A stretch of DNA of 64,000 bases from Desulfofustis sp. PB-SRB1 (GTDB lineage: Bacteria; Desulfobacterota; Desulfobulbia; Desulfobulbales; Desulfocapsaceae), in the NCBI GenBank assembly GCA_016722945.1, contig JAEQMT010000064.1, positions 19,075 to 83,074 on the forward strand, read 5' to 3'. The position numbers and the translations under genes were made by a program. Shown here one piece after another: positions 31,301 to 41,054 of the stretch (positions are counted from its first letter, which is position 1; each line of letters starts with the position of its first letter). The notes beneath the pieces were generated by a model. That model had not been told where the DNA came from. It did no database searches and saw only the letters and a program-made list of their open reading frames with translations.

Positions 31301-34047
31301 GTTGAGTACGTATGCCGATCAGAGTATACATAACAATCAATACCCGTTGCTACATCACGCACCGTATTGGTGCTGATCTCCAGCTCGTCTGACACTGCGT
31401 CGTCACCATTGTACAGATACAACCCCGTACCCGTATCATACACCTCATTATCCGTGATCGTCGCATCCGCCTCGGTATTGGTACCCACCGCATACCCGTA
31501 CAACCCATAGGTGCCCACCCCGTACACCGTGTTGCCCACTACACTCAGGGCACTGCGCGCACCATTGTCCGTCTGCCAGCTGATACCCCAGCCACCCACA
31601 TCATGAACCTCGTTATCACTGATGCTTCCACTCACCCGCGTACTCGCTCCGCTCATCACCAACCGGATACCCTTGCCGCCATGCTCATACACCGTATTGC
31701 CATCGAGCGTCACCGTGCGACCGGAACCAGAACTCATCGTCACCGCGATCCCATTGCCTCCGCCATACCGAAAGACGCTCTCGCTGATGGATATCGCGCC
31801 GGACCCCTCACTGCTGTTCACAGAAATACCCCAGCTCCCATACTCCACCACCGCATGCGATAGTGCAACCGTACCCCGTCCCGTTACCCGGATACCGCCC
31901 CAGTCGCCCGACGATGGTGCATCGCTGCTCGACGTGAAGGTGATCTCAGAACCCACACTACCGGCAACGACCAGATCACCCGCTACTACCAGCTCGGTAC
32001 GTGATATGTCCGTACCGCCACCCGTATCGTCGGACAACGCCTGGAACCGCACCGTCGTACCCGCCGCAAGGCTCAGCGTCATCCCCTCCGGTACCGTCAC
32101 GTCACCGCTCAGCACCACCTCGCCGTCCCACGTCTCATCTCCCGTCAAACTCCCGCTCGTGGTCGGCAGGGTCGAATTAACCGTAAATAGATGGGCAGGT
32201 GCCGGCGCCTCGATATAGTCGCCCGATATCACCCGAGAACGAATGCGGTAGTCGCCGTCACCCGGCGCATACCAGCTGTAGCTCCAGAACTCGGTGCCGC
32301 TCGCCACCTGCCAGGTGGCCCCGTTATCCACCGATACCTCTACCCGGTCAATGCCGCCAGGTGCGTAAGCCACCCCGCTGATTGTCAACTCAGGATGCTT
32401 TACCGTCAGCCCATCTTGTGGATTGATAAGCCGTGAAAACGGCTCGGCAGGTGTTGCAAACGAAGAATCCAGCCACGGGTCGTACGCCACCGATCCCTTG
32501 GCGCCGTCATCATAGATATCATGGATACGGCTGATGTCCCTGGGGTTGTCGCCCAGATTCATCTGAGCGGTCGTCTCATTGCCCCACCAGTTATACCGCG
32601 CGTCCACCGGCCCGGCGCCGCCGTTATACACCTCGTGGCCGCCATCATTGCCCAAGTTGTTGTAATGGACACGGCTCAGCACACTGTTGCTTACGCGAAT
32701 GCCAACGCCGCTATTGCCGCCAAACTCATTGAAAGCAATCAACGGCACATCGCTTGAACTCAACTCCAAACCGTCGCCACCGTTGCCGCTGATCGTGTTG
32801 TTCAACACCACCGGCGAACCGGGCGCGCTCACCCACAAACCGTCACCACCGTTGCCGCTGATCGTGTTGGATGAAACCAGCGGTGAACCCGATACGCTTA
32901 ACTCCGCACCACGGCCGCCGTTACCCGTGATCTCATTGGATGCAAGCGTCACCACCGTCGTGCCATAGCCAGCCCGCCGACCCCGAATACCGCCGCCATT
33001 GCCGGTGATCACATTGCCCTCTGCCACCGCCTCCAAACGCGAAGAAGCCCAATTACTATATCGATAAGAATCGGTATGAAGATCGATGCCCCATGAACTA
33101 TTGTTCACCACCTGGTTGCCCGTTACCACCGGTGACATGCTCGTTGAGTACGTATGCCGATCAGAGTATACATAACAATCAATACCCGTTGCTACATCAC
33201 GCACCGTATTGGTGCTGATCTCCAGCTCGTCTGACACTGCGTCGTCACCATTGTACAGATACAACCCCGTACCCGTATCATACACCTCATTGCCGCTGAT
33301 CGTCGCATCCGCCTCGGTATTGGCATGCCCCGCATACCCGTACAGACCATAGGTGCCCACCCCGTACACCGTGTTGCCCACTACACTCAGGGCACTGCGC
33401 GCACCATTGTCCGTCTGCCAGCTGATACCCCAGCCACCCACATCATGAACCTCGTTATCACTGATGCTTCCACTCACCCGCGTACTCGCTCCGCTCATCA
33501 CCAACCGGATACCCTTGCCGCCATGCTCATACACCGTATTGCCATCGAGCGTCACCGTGCGACCGGAACCAGAACTCATCGTCACCGCGATCCCATTGCC
33601 TCCGCCATGCCGAAAGACGCTCTCGATGATGGATATCGCGCCGGATCCCTCACTGCTGTTCACCGCAACACCCCAACTCCCATACTCCACAATAGTATGC
33701 GATAGTGCAACCGTGCCCCGACCCGTTACCCGGATACCGCCCCAGTCGCCCGACGATGGGCTCTCGCTGCTCGACGTGAAGGTGATCTCAGAACCTACTC
33801 CTCCGGCAACGACCAGGCTGCCTTCGACTAACAACTCTGTTGTGCCCTGGAACCGCACCGTCGTATCCGGTTCAATCGTCAGGCTGAGTCCTTCCGGTAC
33901 CCTCACATCACCGGTCACCTCTACCTCACCGTCCCAGGTCTCATCGCCACTCAATGAGCCTGATGTGGTGATCGCGTGCAGCGAACTGGGGGTGCCGATC
34001 AGCAGCACCAGACAATAGATACAACTCAGTAGCCGTTTAGAACACAT
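16353..34047 (-). CDS. Giant beta-helix/Ig/FN3 surface protein (about 5,900 aa, one frameshift)
   Basis: The gene starts with a signal peptide (CIYCLVLLIGTPSSLHA) and GGAGAG before the ATG. Residues about 26-3085 are five repeats of roughly 614 residues. Each has a TSGSLTGDETWDGEVVLTG opening, many right-handed parallel beta-helix turns (NTISGNGGDGLELSS type), a DARYNWWG motif and an Ig-like module (ISGVAYAADGIDRVEVS). A sixth, diverged beta-helix block follows to about 3490, then Ig-like and fibronectin type III domains, NEW3-like and carboxypeptidase-regulatory-like domains, and a cysteine-rich end with a polyglycine tract. One extra G at 27723, inside repeat 4, breaks the frame; removing it joins both parts. 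The product is probably a surface or secreted adhesin-like protein. Confidence 0.85.
24793..33970 (-). repeat. Five tandem ~1,842-bp repeats with 3,684-bp higher-order period
   Basis: Anchoring on the shared string cccgctcgtggtcggc gives positions 32152, 30310, 28468 and 26625, spaced 1842, 1842 and 1843 bp. Repeats 1, 3 and 5 share one version (GHANTEADATISGNE) and repeats 2 and 4 another (VGTNTEADATITDNE), so the exact period is two units. Stretches of over 1 kb are identical between alternate units. Repeat 1 is slightly short at its start, and the C-terminal half of repeat 5 is diverged. Confidence 0.92.
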
Positions 34048-34094
34048 GGTTCTCTCTCCACTCGGGTGAAAAAGGTGTCGTGATCCCGGTATAC

Positions 34095-34925
34095 CTATTC
34101 ATCAGATTCAGGGGTGATCGTTTCATCCGGACAACTCGGGCAGGCGCCGATAACCTGGGTGCGCTCCACCACCGGCTGGTACATGGCATGCTGATTGCGC
34201 TGCGCACGGGCCAGGGCGGCGCAGCCTTCAGCCAGGAAAAACAGGGTCGGACGGCTTTCGGCACGCAGTGCATCACCATAGTGGCCGGCGCCTTCGCTGG
34301 TTATCAGCAGCACCCGGGCCGACTCGTCCAGCCCCTGCTCGTCAAACAGGGCAAGCAGATCCTTATGATCGGCTGACTCGGTCACCGGCAGGGAGGCCGG
34401 CGCACAGGCGGGTGCGTCTTCAGCCTCCGCCGAGATATCCACCACCAGCTCATAGGTGTCGTCAGCCAGCTCGGCCAGGGCGGTGCCGGCCGGGGTCTCG
34501 GCAAGGATGCCCGGCCGCGGCCGGATTCCGTAAAACTTCCTGTTCTGCTGCGCCCAGGCGGCCAGCCCGCCGGCCAGGATGGACACCTCAAAGCCGTCCT
34601 CGGCCAGGCGGCTGCGTTCTCTGAGCAGTGGGCCAAGGGCGTCTCCCTGATTAACCAGGATAAGGTTCATGGTGCGCAGATAGGCCTTGGTCTTGATGAA
34701 GTGGGCGGCCACATTGATGGAGCCGGGAATATGAAAGCGCTCGAACTGATCGGGGCGGCGCACATCCACATAGATGGCGCGCGGATCACGCTCTGTAAGA
34801 GCAATTGCTTCGCTAACACTGAGCAGCGGTGGTTGCGCGGACCAGGCGGGCGCCGCCATCAACGCCGTCAGAAGAAACAGCAGTGCTCTTACCGGCCACT
34901 GAACTACGAGACAAGGCGGGGTCAT
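34095..34925 (-). CDS. Exported rhodanese-like protein lacking the catalytic cysteine
   Basis: This 276-residue protein has an N-terminal signal sequence (ALLFLLTALMAAPAWSA). A rhodanese fold follows at about 35-135: AIYVDVRRPDQFERFHIPGS, then the strand LILVNQGD where the active-site loop should begin with cysteine, then FEVSILAGGLAAW. A second, weaker rhodanese-like half may cover 150-250 (YELVVDISAEAED, VLLITSEGAGHYGDAL, TLFFLAEGCAALARA), also without cysteine at the loop. A CPSC pair lies near the end. It is therefore probably not a sulfurtransferase but a binding or structural module. AGGAGGAG precedes the ATG, 10 bp after the transglutaminase-like gene. Confidence 0.78.
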   Translation of the reverse strand: MTPPCLVVQWPVRALLFLLTALMAAPAWSAQPPLLSVSEAIALTERDPRAIYVDVRRPDQFERFHIPGSINVAAHFIKTKAYLRTMNLILVNQGDALGPLLRERSRLAEDGFEVSILAGGLAAWAQQNRKFYGIRPRPGILAETPAGTALAELADDTYELVVDISAEAEDAPACAPASLPVTESADHKDLLALFDEQGLDESARVLLITSEGAGHYGDALRAESRPTLFFLAEGCAALARAQRNQHAMYQPVVERTQVIGACPSCPDETITPESDE

Positions 34926-34935
34926 CGATCTCCTC

Positions 34936-35829
34936 CTACAACATCCGCACCCGGAGCACGGGCGCGTCGCTGTGCCACCGGTAAAAAGGAATTGTATCAG
35001 CGTTGCCCGGCTGCACGAAAAAACTCAGATAGCTCGCCTCGTCCGTGTCCAGAACGCCGTAATAGGGGTCGGCCAGGTGCCAGCGGCCGTCGTAATACAC
35101 CTCGGCCCATTCGTGAAAATCGTTGGCGGTAAGGCGCATGTCGCGGGGCGCCACATAGCCGCTGACGGCGCGGGCCGGGATCCCGTTGATTCGGCACAGG
35201 GAAATAAACAGGTGCATGAACTCGGTACAGTCACCGCGCTTCTTACGCATGGCATAGGCGGCGCCCCGGGGGGTATGGCTGTAGGAGGTCTTGTCGATCT
35301 GAGTGGAAACCCAGGAAAAGGTGGCCGTGACCGTCGCCGCGGTGGTCTCCCGGCGAAGCGATGCAGCCTGGGCCTGAAGGGCCGGGTGGTTCAGCTCGAT
35401 GTACTTCTCAGCATGTGTATAGTCGGTGGCAGTGGCACCACCTTCAGGCTCCGGCGTCGGACGCCAGCTCACTTCAGCCTCGAAGGGGATGATCTTCACC
35501 CCGTACGGCGGGATCGAGAGATCGAACAAGAGCACCTGGTACCCTGCCTCGTCACGGCTCAGCTCGTACGGCAAGCCGGCCTGGATGGCGGTACAGGTTT
35601 GGCCGCGGCCCGTGGAGGCCGGGGCGCGCACCATGAGCCGCTCCTCCTGAATCGGGCTGCCGCCGGTGTTAGTTACCTCCAGCTCATAGGCGATGCGCCG
35701 GGTAACGGCGGGGAGGCTGACGGCGGGGTGTTCATCCTGACGAGCGGAAGTCAGATACAACCATGCCCCGGTTGCACCAGCTCCGATCACCACCATGCCA
35801 AGCAGAAGGATAAGCAGCTGTTTCTTCAT
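34936..35829 (-). CDS. Membrane-anchored transglutaminase-like cysteine protein
   Basis: This protein of about 297 residues has one N-terminal hydrophobic segment (LLILLLGMVVIGAGATGAWL) that would anchor or export it. The transglutaminase-like core at about 185-265 has the full triad: cysteine in KKRGDCTEFMHLFISLCR, histidine in NDFHEWAEVYYDGRWHL and aspartate in ADPYYG. Family members are papain-like transglutaminases or cysteine peptidases acting outside the cytoplasm. The residues before the core look like a beta-rich accessory domain. The gene lies 6-10 bp after the upstream gene and before the rhodanese-like gene, so it is co-transcribed. It could modify or cross-link the large surface proteins of the operon (inference). 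A GTG at 35832 is an alternative start. Confidence 0.85.
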   Translation of the reverse strand: MKKQLLILLLGMVVIGAGATGAWLYLTSARQDEHPAVSLPAVTRRIAYELEVTNTGGSPIQEERLMVRAPASTGRGQTCTAIQAGLPYELSRDEAGYQVLLFDLSIPPYGVKIIPFEAEVSWRPTPEPEGGATATDYTHAEKYIELNHPALQAQAASLRRETTAATVTATFSWVSTQIDKTSYSHTPRGAAYAMRKKRGDCTEFMHLFISLCRINGIPARAVSGYVAPRDMRLTANDFHEWAEVYYDGRWHLADPYYGVLDTDEASYLSFFVQPGNADTIPFYRWHSDAPVLRVRML

Positions 35830-35838
35830 CACAGGTGG

Positions 35839-38800
35839 TTACCAGCCATGTCTCGTATCAAGGTTGACATCGAGGTGCAGGGTTTGCCCGTCTTCAACAT
35901 TAAAACGGTTGGATGAGAAGAATCGCCACCTGGCAGGCGAATCGTACACCCGCAGCCGATAGTTCCTGGCAGCAGGCACATCGATACGAATCACCCCATT
36001 ATCATCGGTGATACCTATCGAGTAGTCGCGGATATTTAAAAACACCTCCATGTTTCTGGCCGGCCGGCCGCCGTTGTAGGTGAATCGTACTTCAAGACGC
36101 CCCACGGGGACTTCCAGTTCTACACCTTCCCACCCAAACGGGGCGCTGTACTGTCGAGCCGCTGCGATAAACGGCACTCGAACCGCCACCTTGAAGCGGG
36201 CGTCCGGCAACATAAAAACCGCTTCACCATTTCCATCTGTTCTCTTCCTCCACTGCTGAGGCAAAATTCGGGCGCGAGGGGGAGAAAAGGATTCATCAAA
36301 CGCATAGAGATATACGTTGTACGCATAATTAAACAGTGGCGCCGGTTCACCGGCGATGCTCCGGCCCACGACTTTTACCGTCACCGGCCGATGCTCGATC
36401 TCGATGACCGCCGTTGTGTCGCCTGCAACACCCAGCGGATCGGAGAAGTAGGTTTTATAGAGATATTCGACCCCGGCCAGATAACTGCCGGTGGGAACCG
36501 TCAGGGTGACCAGTCCGCGCTCATCGGTTATCCCGGTGAACTCCAGGGGCTGTCGGTTCAGGTCAAAAAGCGTCACCGGCAGATTTGTCAGCGCTCTGCC
36601 GTTTTGATCGGTAACCAAAATGGTCACATCTCCGCCCCCGATCACCAGTTCCAGCTCCGCTTCGCGATACTGGTCGGCAACAAGGTCCAGCTCGGCGGCA
36701 TAATTATCTGCCTCAAAGCGGTACCCGCCCGGCGGCAGGAGAAGCTCCACGGCGCCTTCGGCGTTGGTGGAAAGCGAGAGCGGTAACTCGACACCGGCGC
36801 CATCCATCACCCGGAGCGGTACTCCATCGCGCGGTTCCACTTCATCGGGCAGCGATACCCTCACCGCGCCGCGCGGCAGCGTCATGGTAAGCGCCTCATT
36901 GCTGAAGGGGCCGCTCTCATACATGGTGGTATAATCCCATACCCGAACCTGAAACGAGCCGTACGGCAGGTAAAAATGCGCTTCACCCGCACTATCGGTC
37001 ATGGTCTCCACCCCGAGTTCGCCTCCCGAACCGTCCAAGAGTGCAACCGGCGCCTGGGAAAGAGAGCTGAGGTGGGCATCGTAGGCGGTCTGCAGGGTGA
37101 TCGTTACCTGCCGGTGGTCGATCACCTGGGACAGGGTGCTGGTGTTCGGAATTGCAAACGGTTCGCTCCGCTGCTCTGTTCCCAGGTAAAAAACCACCGC
37201 CCGGTAGCTGCCGTCGGGCAGATCAAAACCGACGCTGCCGGCGGCGTCGGTGATGCCGGCATCACCAAAATCGGCTCCTTCGGCGTCGAGCACCGCTACC
37301 GTCAACCCCGCCAGCGGGGTACCGAACTGATCGGTATAGGTGAGCACCACGGCGCTGCCACGGGTATTTAGGGTGGTGGACAACTGCTCGAAGGCAGCTA
37401 CCTGCACCACATCACCGGTATAGTAATACCCCTGGTATTCAGCCCGGAAACGATACGCGCCCGGCACCACCATAAATCGGGCCATGCCATCGCTGTCGGT
37501 GAACAGTGCATACTGCATCAAGGCGCCTGTTTCATCCAGCAGATCCACCCGAATCCCCGGCGCCCCCTCGCCATCGGCGAGCACCGCTACATCCACCAGA
37601 CCATGTTCGATGGCAATGGTCGTATCCTGCCACATCAGCGTGTCCGACCAATAGGCCGTGTCAGCATAGGTGGTCAACGCCTTGTAGGTGCGTTGCGGTA
37701 CCCGGAAGCGGGCAGTGCCCTCCTCCGTGGTAACTGCTTCCAGGTCGATCGGCTCACCGTCTGGTCGATACAGGTGCACCGGTAACCCGCCAAGCGGGGC
37801 GCTGATCCCGTCGCCGGCATCAGCAACCACCTGTATTGTTACCTCGCGGTGGGCAATCGTCATATCCACCGTGGTGTCCATGGTGGCATGGACAAACGGG
37901 TCACTCCAGAACTCATAGCCCAGATACTCAGCACGGATTTGATAGGTACCGCCGTTAGCGGTGAATTCGGCATACCCCTCGCTGGTGGTGACGGCACTCC
38001 GGCCCTGATCGTTGCCGTCTGTGTCAAAAAGCTGGGCGCGCACATCCGGCAGGGGGGTGCCTGACTCGTCCGTCAACAGGACCCGCAATCGGCCGTCCAC
38101 CACACCGGTGACCCGGATATAATCCTCTACTCGGCGCGTATCCGTGTCGCCATCCGGCTCAGTGACCGTCAATGTTACCGGATAGGTACCGGGTACCGTG
38201 TAGGTATAAAAAGGGGTCTCCTGGCTCGAGCCGCCGCCGTCGCCAAAATCCCACACTCTGGTGGCGATACCGTCTACTGATGTCGATTCATCCACAAACA
38301 AGACATCCAGCGGCACCGCGCCGCTCAACGGGGTCGCCGAAAATGTTGCGGTCGGAACATTGTCAATATCCGTCACCACCAGGTGGTAGCGTGCCGTCGA
38401 CTCCTGATCGTTGCAATCGCGGGCGGTAAATTCCAGCGGATAGTCGCCCGCCTGACCAGGCTCCGCATTCCAACGCAGGATCCCCGTGCCGTTGCCCAGA
38501 TCGACAAATTCCGCTCCGACCGGCAGCCGGTCAACGCTGATCTCGATCTCACACTCCTGCTCCATGCTTAACGCACCCCAGGTGGAGAGCAGCTGGACCG
38601 GTTGGTCTGGATCGCCTACCCGGATAAGTACCTCGATCAATTCACCCTCTTTCTCAACCGGGATTTCATCGGTGAGAAACTCCGGCGGCTGGTCCACCGC
38701 CGATGGATCGAGAAAGGTAAGGGTATAGGATTCGGTGCCGTGGGTATCGAACAGGTTGAGATAATAGCTCCATTGATCTTCAACTCGCCTGCCGGAAATC

Positions 38801-40026
38801 CACCCATTGTTAACCGACAGTTTCTTGCCATCAGACCGGGTAACGTCGATGAGGAGTTTGGTACCGTTGAGTGGATCATCGAGTTGAAGGTACGAGAACC
38901 CGGCCGTCGGCGTGGTGGTGAGTGAATAGGTCATCTCCGGACCGGTGGCGGAGACGAAGGTGAGTACGCTGGTTGAGGAACGATCGGTGACCTCGGTGAC
39001 GCCGGCGTCTGATTCATACACCGTGTATTGACCATCATCGAGTGCGAGAAAATCACGAATCTCATCGCGACCCGGTTCATCCACCAGCACATCGCGCACC
39101 AGTACATGGGTGCGGACATCTTCGATAAGTGAGGTCAACTCACCGCCAAATTCCTCGGCGTGGGAATATTGTGCCACAAATTCAACAAAACGGCCCGACA
39201 ATGAACTGGTCATCAGCCACCGCCCGATCTTCGGTTGATTCGGTTCGATATCGCCGAAATTGATGAGCAGGGTATTGGGAATGAGCACCCCGTCTACCTC
39301 GCTGCCCTCAATCTGAAAATCCACCAGCAACCCAAGTTCGTTTTCGATGATCCGCGGCTGGGCCGAATCGATCTTGAAGTTGTAGGCCGTCCCATGGCCG
39401 TTATTCATCACCCGGACACCCAGGGAAAAAGGAATCGAGGGCTCGGTTGCATCGGTAAACGGGTCGTCGCCGTAGACATCGTCGGGAAGAAAATAATCGA
39501 GGGTAAACAGCGGCAGCGGCTTGACGTTAATATAGTCCGGGGTGACTTCGGTGATCTGTTCTTCACCGCCCAGTGTGTAGGTGAGACGGGCGCCAACAAA
39601 ATAGAGGGTGGTCGGTACGGCGGGATTGACGGCGGCCGGGGCCGGCACGATCAGCCAGTGGATGTCCGCTTCACTGGCCGCACCAACGACGCCTGAACCG
39701 CTGACATCTTCGATGCCCTCCATCGAGCTGATTCTGATGAAAAACAAGGCATCGGGGTGATCCGGATTGCTGGTTGCAAATACCGGCACACCATCTTCGT
39801 CGGTAAACATAACCTCAACGCCGACCTGCTCCAGCGCCATGGTGGTCAGGCCGTTTTCGATATGCATGTGGGCATCGAAGGCCTGCCGCTCAAAGGTCAC
39901 CTCCTGTTTGATCTCGATCTTGACCCGGGCGCACACCGAGTCCACCGCATGGGTCTGCTCCCGGCTTATCACCAGCAGCAAGAACACGGACAGTACCAGT
40001 ACAAGAGGATTTCTGAGCACAATCAT
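35839..40026 (-). CDS. Secreted PKD and carboxypeptidase-regulatory-repeat protein
   Basis: This 1,395-residue protein is the first gene of the operon. I chose the ATG at 40026 (MIVLRNPLVLVLSVFLLLVI), which begins a signal peptide and has GGAGAGAG upstream; the frame is open to 40071. Residues about 30-450 form a beta-rich region I do not recognise. A PKD domain lies near 600-680 (VPLDVLFVDESTSVDG, TRVWDFGDGGGSSQ). From about 690 to the end there are roughly eight Cna-B or carboxypeptidase-regulatory-like repeats (VLLTDESGTPLPDVRAQLFD, TVAVLDAEGADFG and similar). Such arrays build extended extracellular rods. The stop is 6-9 bp before the transglutaminase-like gene. Confidence 0.82.
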   Translation of the reverse strand: MIVLRNPLVLVLSVFLLLVISREQTHAVDSVCARVKIEIKQEVTFERQAFDAHMHIENGLTTMALEQVGVEVMFTDEDGVPVFATSNPDHPDALFFIRISSMEGIEDVSGSGVVGAASEADIHWLIVPAPAAVNPAVPTTLYFVGARLTYTLGGEEQITEVTPDYINVKPLPLFTLDYFLPDDVYGDDPFTDATEPSIPFSLGVRVMNNGHGTAYNFKIDSAQPRIIENELGLLVDFQIEGSEVDGVLIPNTLLINFGDIEPNQPKIGRWLMTSSLSGRFVEFVAQYSHAEEFGGELTSLIEDVRTHVLVRDVLVDEPGRDEIRDFLALDDGQYTVYESDAGVTEVTDRSSTSVLTFVSATGPEMTYSLTTTPTAGFSYLQLDDPLNGTKLLIDVTRSDGKKLSVNNGWISGRRVEDQWSYYLNLFDTHGTESYTLTFLDPSAVDQPPEFLTDEIPVEKEGELIEVLIRVGDPDQPVQLLSTWGALSMEQECEIEISVDRLPVGAEFVDLGNGTGILRWNAEPGQAGDYPLEFTARDCNDQESTARYHLVVTDIDNVPTATFSATPLSGAVPLDVLFVDESTSVDGIATRVWDFGDGGGSSQETPFYTYTVPGTYPVTLTVTEPDGDTDTRRVEDYIRVTGVVDGRLRVLLTDESGTPLPDVRAQLFDTDGNDQGRSAVTTSEGYAEFTANGGTYQIRAEYLGYEFWSDPFVHATMDTTVDMTIAHREVTIQVVADAGDGISAPLGGLPVHLYRPDGEPIDLEAVTTEEGTARFRVPQRTYKALTTYADTAYWSDTLMWQDTTIAIEHGLVDVAVLADGEGAPGIRVDLLDETGALMQYALFTDSDGMARFMVVPGAYRFRAEYQGYYYTGDVVQVAAFEQLSTTLNTRGSAVVLTYTDQFGTPLAGLTVAVLDAEGADFGDAGITDAAGSVGFDLPDGSYRAVVFYLGTEQRSEPFAIPNTSTLSQVIDHRQVTITLQTAYDAHLSSLSQAPVALLDGSGGELGVETMTDSAGEAHFYLPYGSFQVRVWDYTTMYESGPFSNEALTMTLPRGAVRVSLPDEVEPRDGVPLRVMDGAGVELPLSLSTNAEGAVELLLPPGGYRFEADNYAAELDLVADQYREAELELVIGGGDVTILVTDQNGRALTNLPVTLFDLNRQPLEFTGITDERGLVTLTVPTGSYLAGVEYLYKTYFSDPLGVAGDTTAVIEIEHRPVTVKVVGRSIAGEPAPLFNYAYNVYLYAFDESFSPPRARILPQQWRKRTDGNGEAVFMLPDARFKVAVRVPFIAAARQYSAPFGWEGVELEVPVGRLEVRFTYNGGRPARNMEVFLNIRDYSIGITDDNGVIRIDVPAARNYRLRVYDSPARWRFFSSNRFNVEDGQTLHLDVNLDTRHGW

Positions 40027-40071
40027 GGGGACTCTCTCCACAATGAGATGACGGCGCAAAACTTGGCACAA

Positions 40072-40320
40072 CTGCTTGAGACAGGGACAAAACGATAGAC
40101 GACGGGCGGCAAATACAGACCAGAAAGAAAGGTGTATATCATGATAGGCGGTCGATGCGGGTGAGACGACGCCACAGAGGTAAAACCTCCTTCACTCCTA
40201 ACACGATTAAATAACAACAGAAATGTGTTGTCAAGAGAAATAACAACAATTTTTATAAGTAAAAAAACTCCTTGCGGGAGGAATACGTTTTTCTTGTGCC
40301 CTTGTTTTCCCCCACTACAC
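40072..40320 (-). promoter_or_regulatory. Upstream region of the surface operon
   Basis: About 250 bp of largely AT-rich sequence precedes the operon, including a run with ataacaac repeats at 40210-40250. The promoter of the 28-kb minus-strand operon should lie here. I cannot assign -35 and -10 boxes with confidence. No gene is seen. Confidence 0.4.
40261..40280 (-). terminator. Small intrinsic terminator on the minus strand
   Basis: In minus-strand sense CTCC, CGCAA, GGAG is followed by seven Ts (the plus-strand A run at 40261-40267). The stem is only 4 bp, so strength is doubtful. It would stop minus-strand transcription arriving from the transposon region before the operon promoter. Confidence 0.4.
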
Positions 40321-40324
40321 CGGG

Positions 40325-40392
40325 TAAGCCGCTGCACCGGACTACGCAGGTGATCTCTTCAGCAATCGTGTGTCAAAGATAAAGATTTGACC
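40325..40392. repeat. Dispersed ~70-bp repeat (copy 3, diverged)
   Basis: taagccgctgcaccggactacgc, then aggtgatctcttca, then tgtcaaagataaagatttgacc aligns with the repeat after hicA at 571-641, with several substitutions. Here it lies between the surface operon and the group II intron fragment. Confidence 0.55.
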
Positions 40393-40857
40393 GTATGCCG
40401 TAACGGCTGTAGTTCTAGCTGGTTAAAGTCCAGCAGGAGGAGTTGTCCGTACACCTCCTTAGTACCGGGAAGCAGCGTCTGGGCAACCAGGTGTTGTAAG
40501 TTTCTCATGGGCAAAATCGCAGGCCGCAGCGCACGCGAACCTATGTGTAGCCTCGTAACTTAAGCTGAGGATGCCGACCCTCTGGTCTAAAGGGGAAGGC
40601 CGCAGTCACCGGAATTTGAGAACGGAAGCATTCCGGTGGATCCTCCGGGGTAGCAGGGGTGGCATGTGATGGAAGAGCTACAGTGCAGTGCGGGAGACCC
40701 GGTGTGGTGGTGGCACAGGGCTGCCAACCATGAGGTATAAGGCACACGCTGAAGTCATCATGGGCCGCATCGGGAGTCGGAGGGGCACATAGTACCGTTT
40801 GAGGGCACGAGACAGCATAACTCTGCCCGAGGGAAGGCGCCCTGCTTTGTTCACGCG
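40393..40857 (+). ncRNA. Group II intron RNA, 5' fragment (domains I-III), cut by a transposon
   Basis: The stretch has the look of the 5' ribozyme part of a bacterial group II intron: short GC-rich stem-loops, ctagctggttaaagtccagc, and near the end the string gggagtcggaggggcaca followed by tagtaccgtttgagg and the gaaggcgcc segment that usually precedes the intron reverse transcriptase start. The gene itself is missing because the transposon at 40858 begins at that point. The sequence differs from the intron at 51.7-56.4 kb. The exact 5' boundary is not certain. Confidence 0.55.
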
Positions 40858-41054
40858 TGTTGAACCCCAGATTATCTAAAATAAAACCAGCCTTTTTTGT
40901 CAGAATCTGTTAGCAGTGGGTGGTGACACTGCAGATTATTTTGATTTCTCGTAACGTTATTGTACACCCCTCGTGAGTGGTGGCTGCCGGGGCCGTGGAC
41001 ACGGCCCCGGCAGCCCTCCAGGCAGGAAACCTACTTCCTGAAAGGAGTTGCCTT

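Noticed and set aside
25956..33705. Repeated plus-strand frames of 60-198 codons in the beta-helix array, recurring at regular spacing
   Set aside because: They recur only because the opposite-strand coding repeat recurs; they are not genes and not a CRISPR array.
40541..40747. Short frames within the first group II intron fragment
   Set aside because: The sequence is explained as ribozyme RNA; the frames are short and of biased composition.
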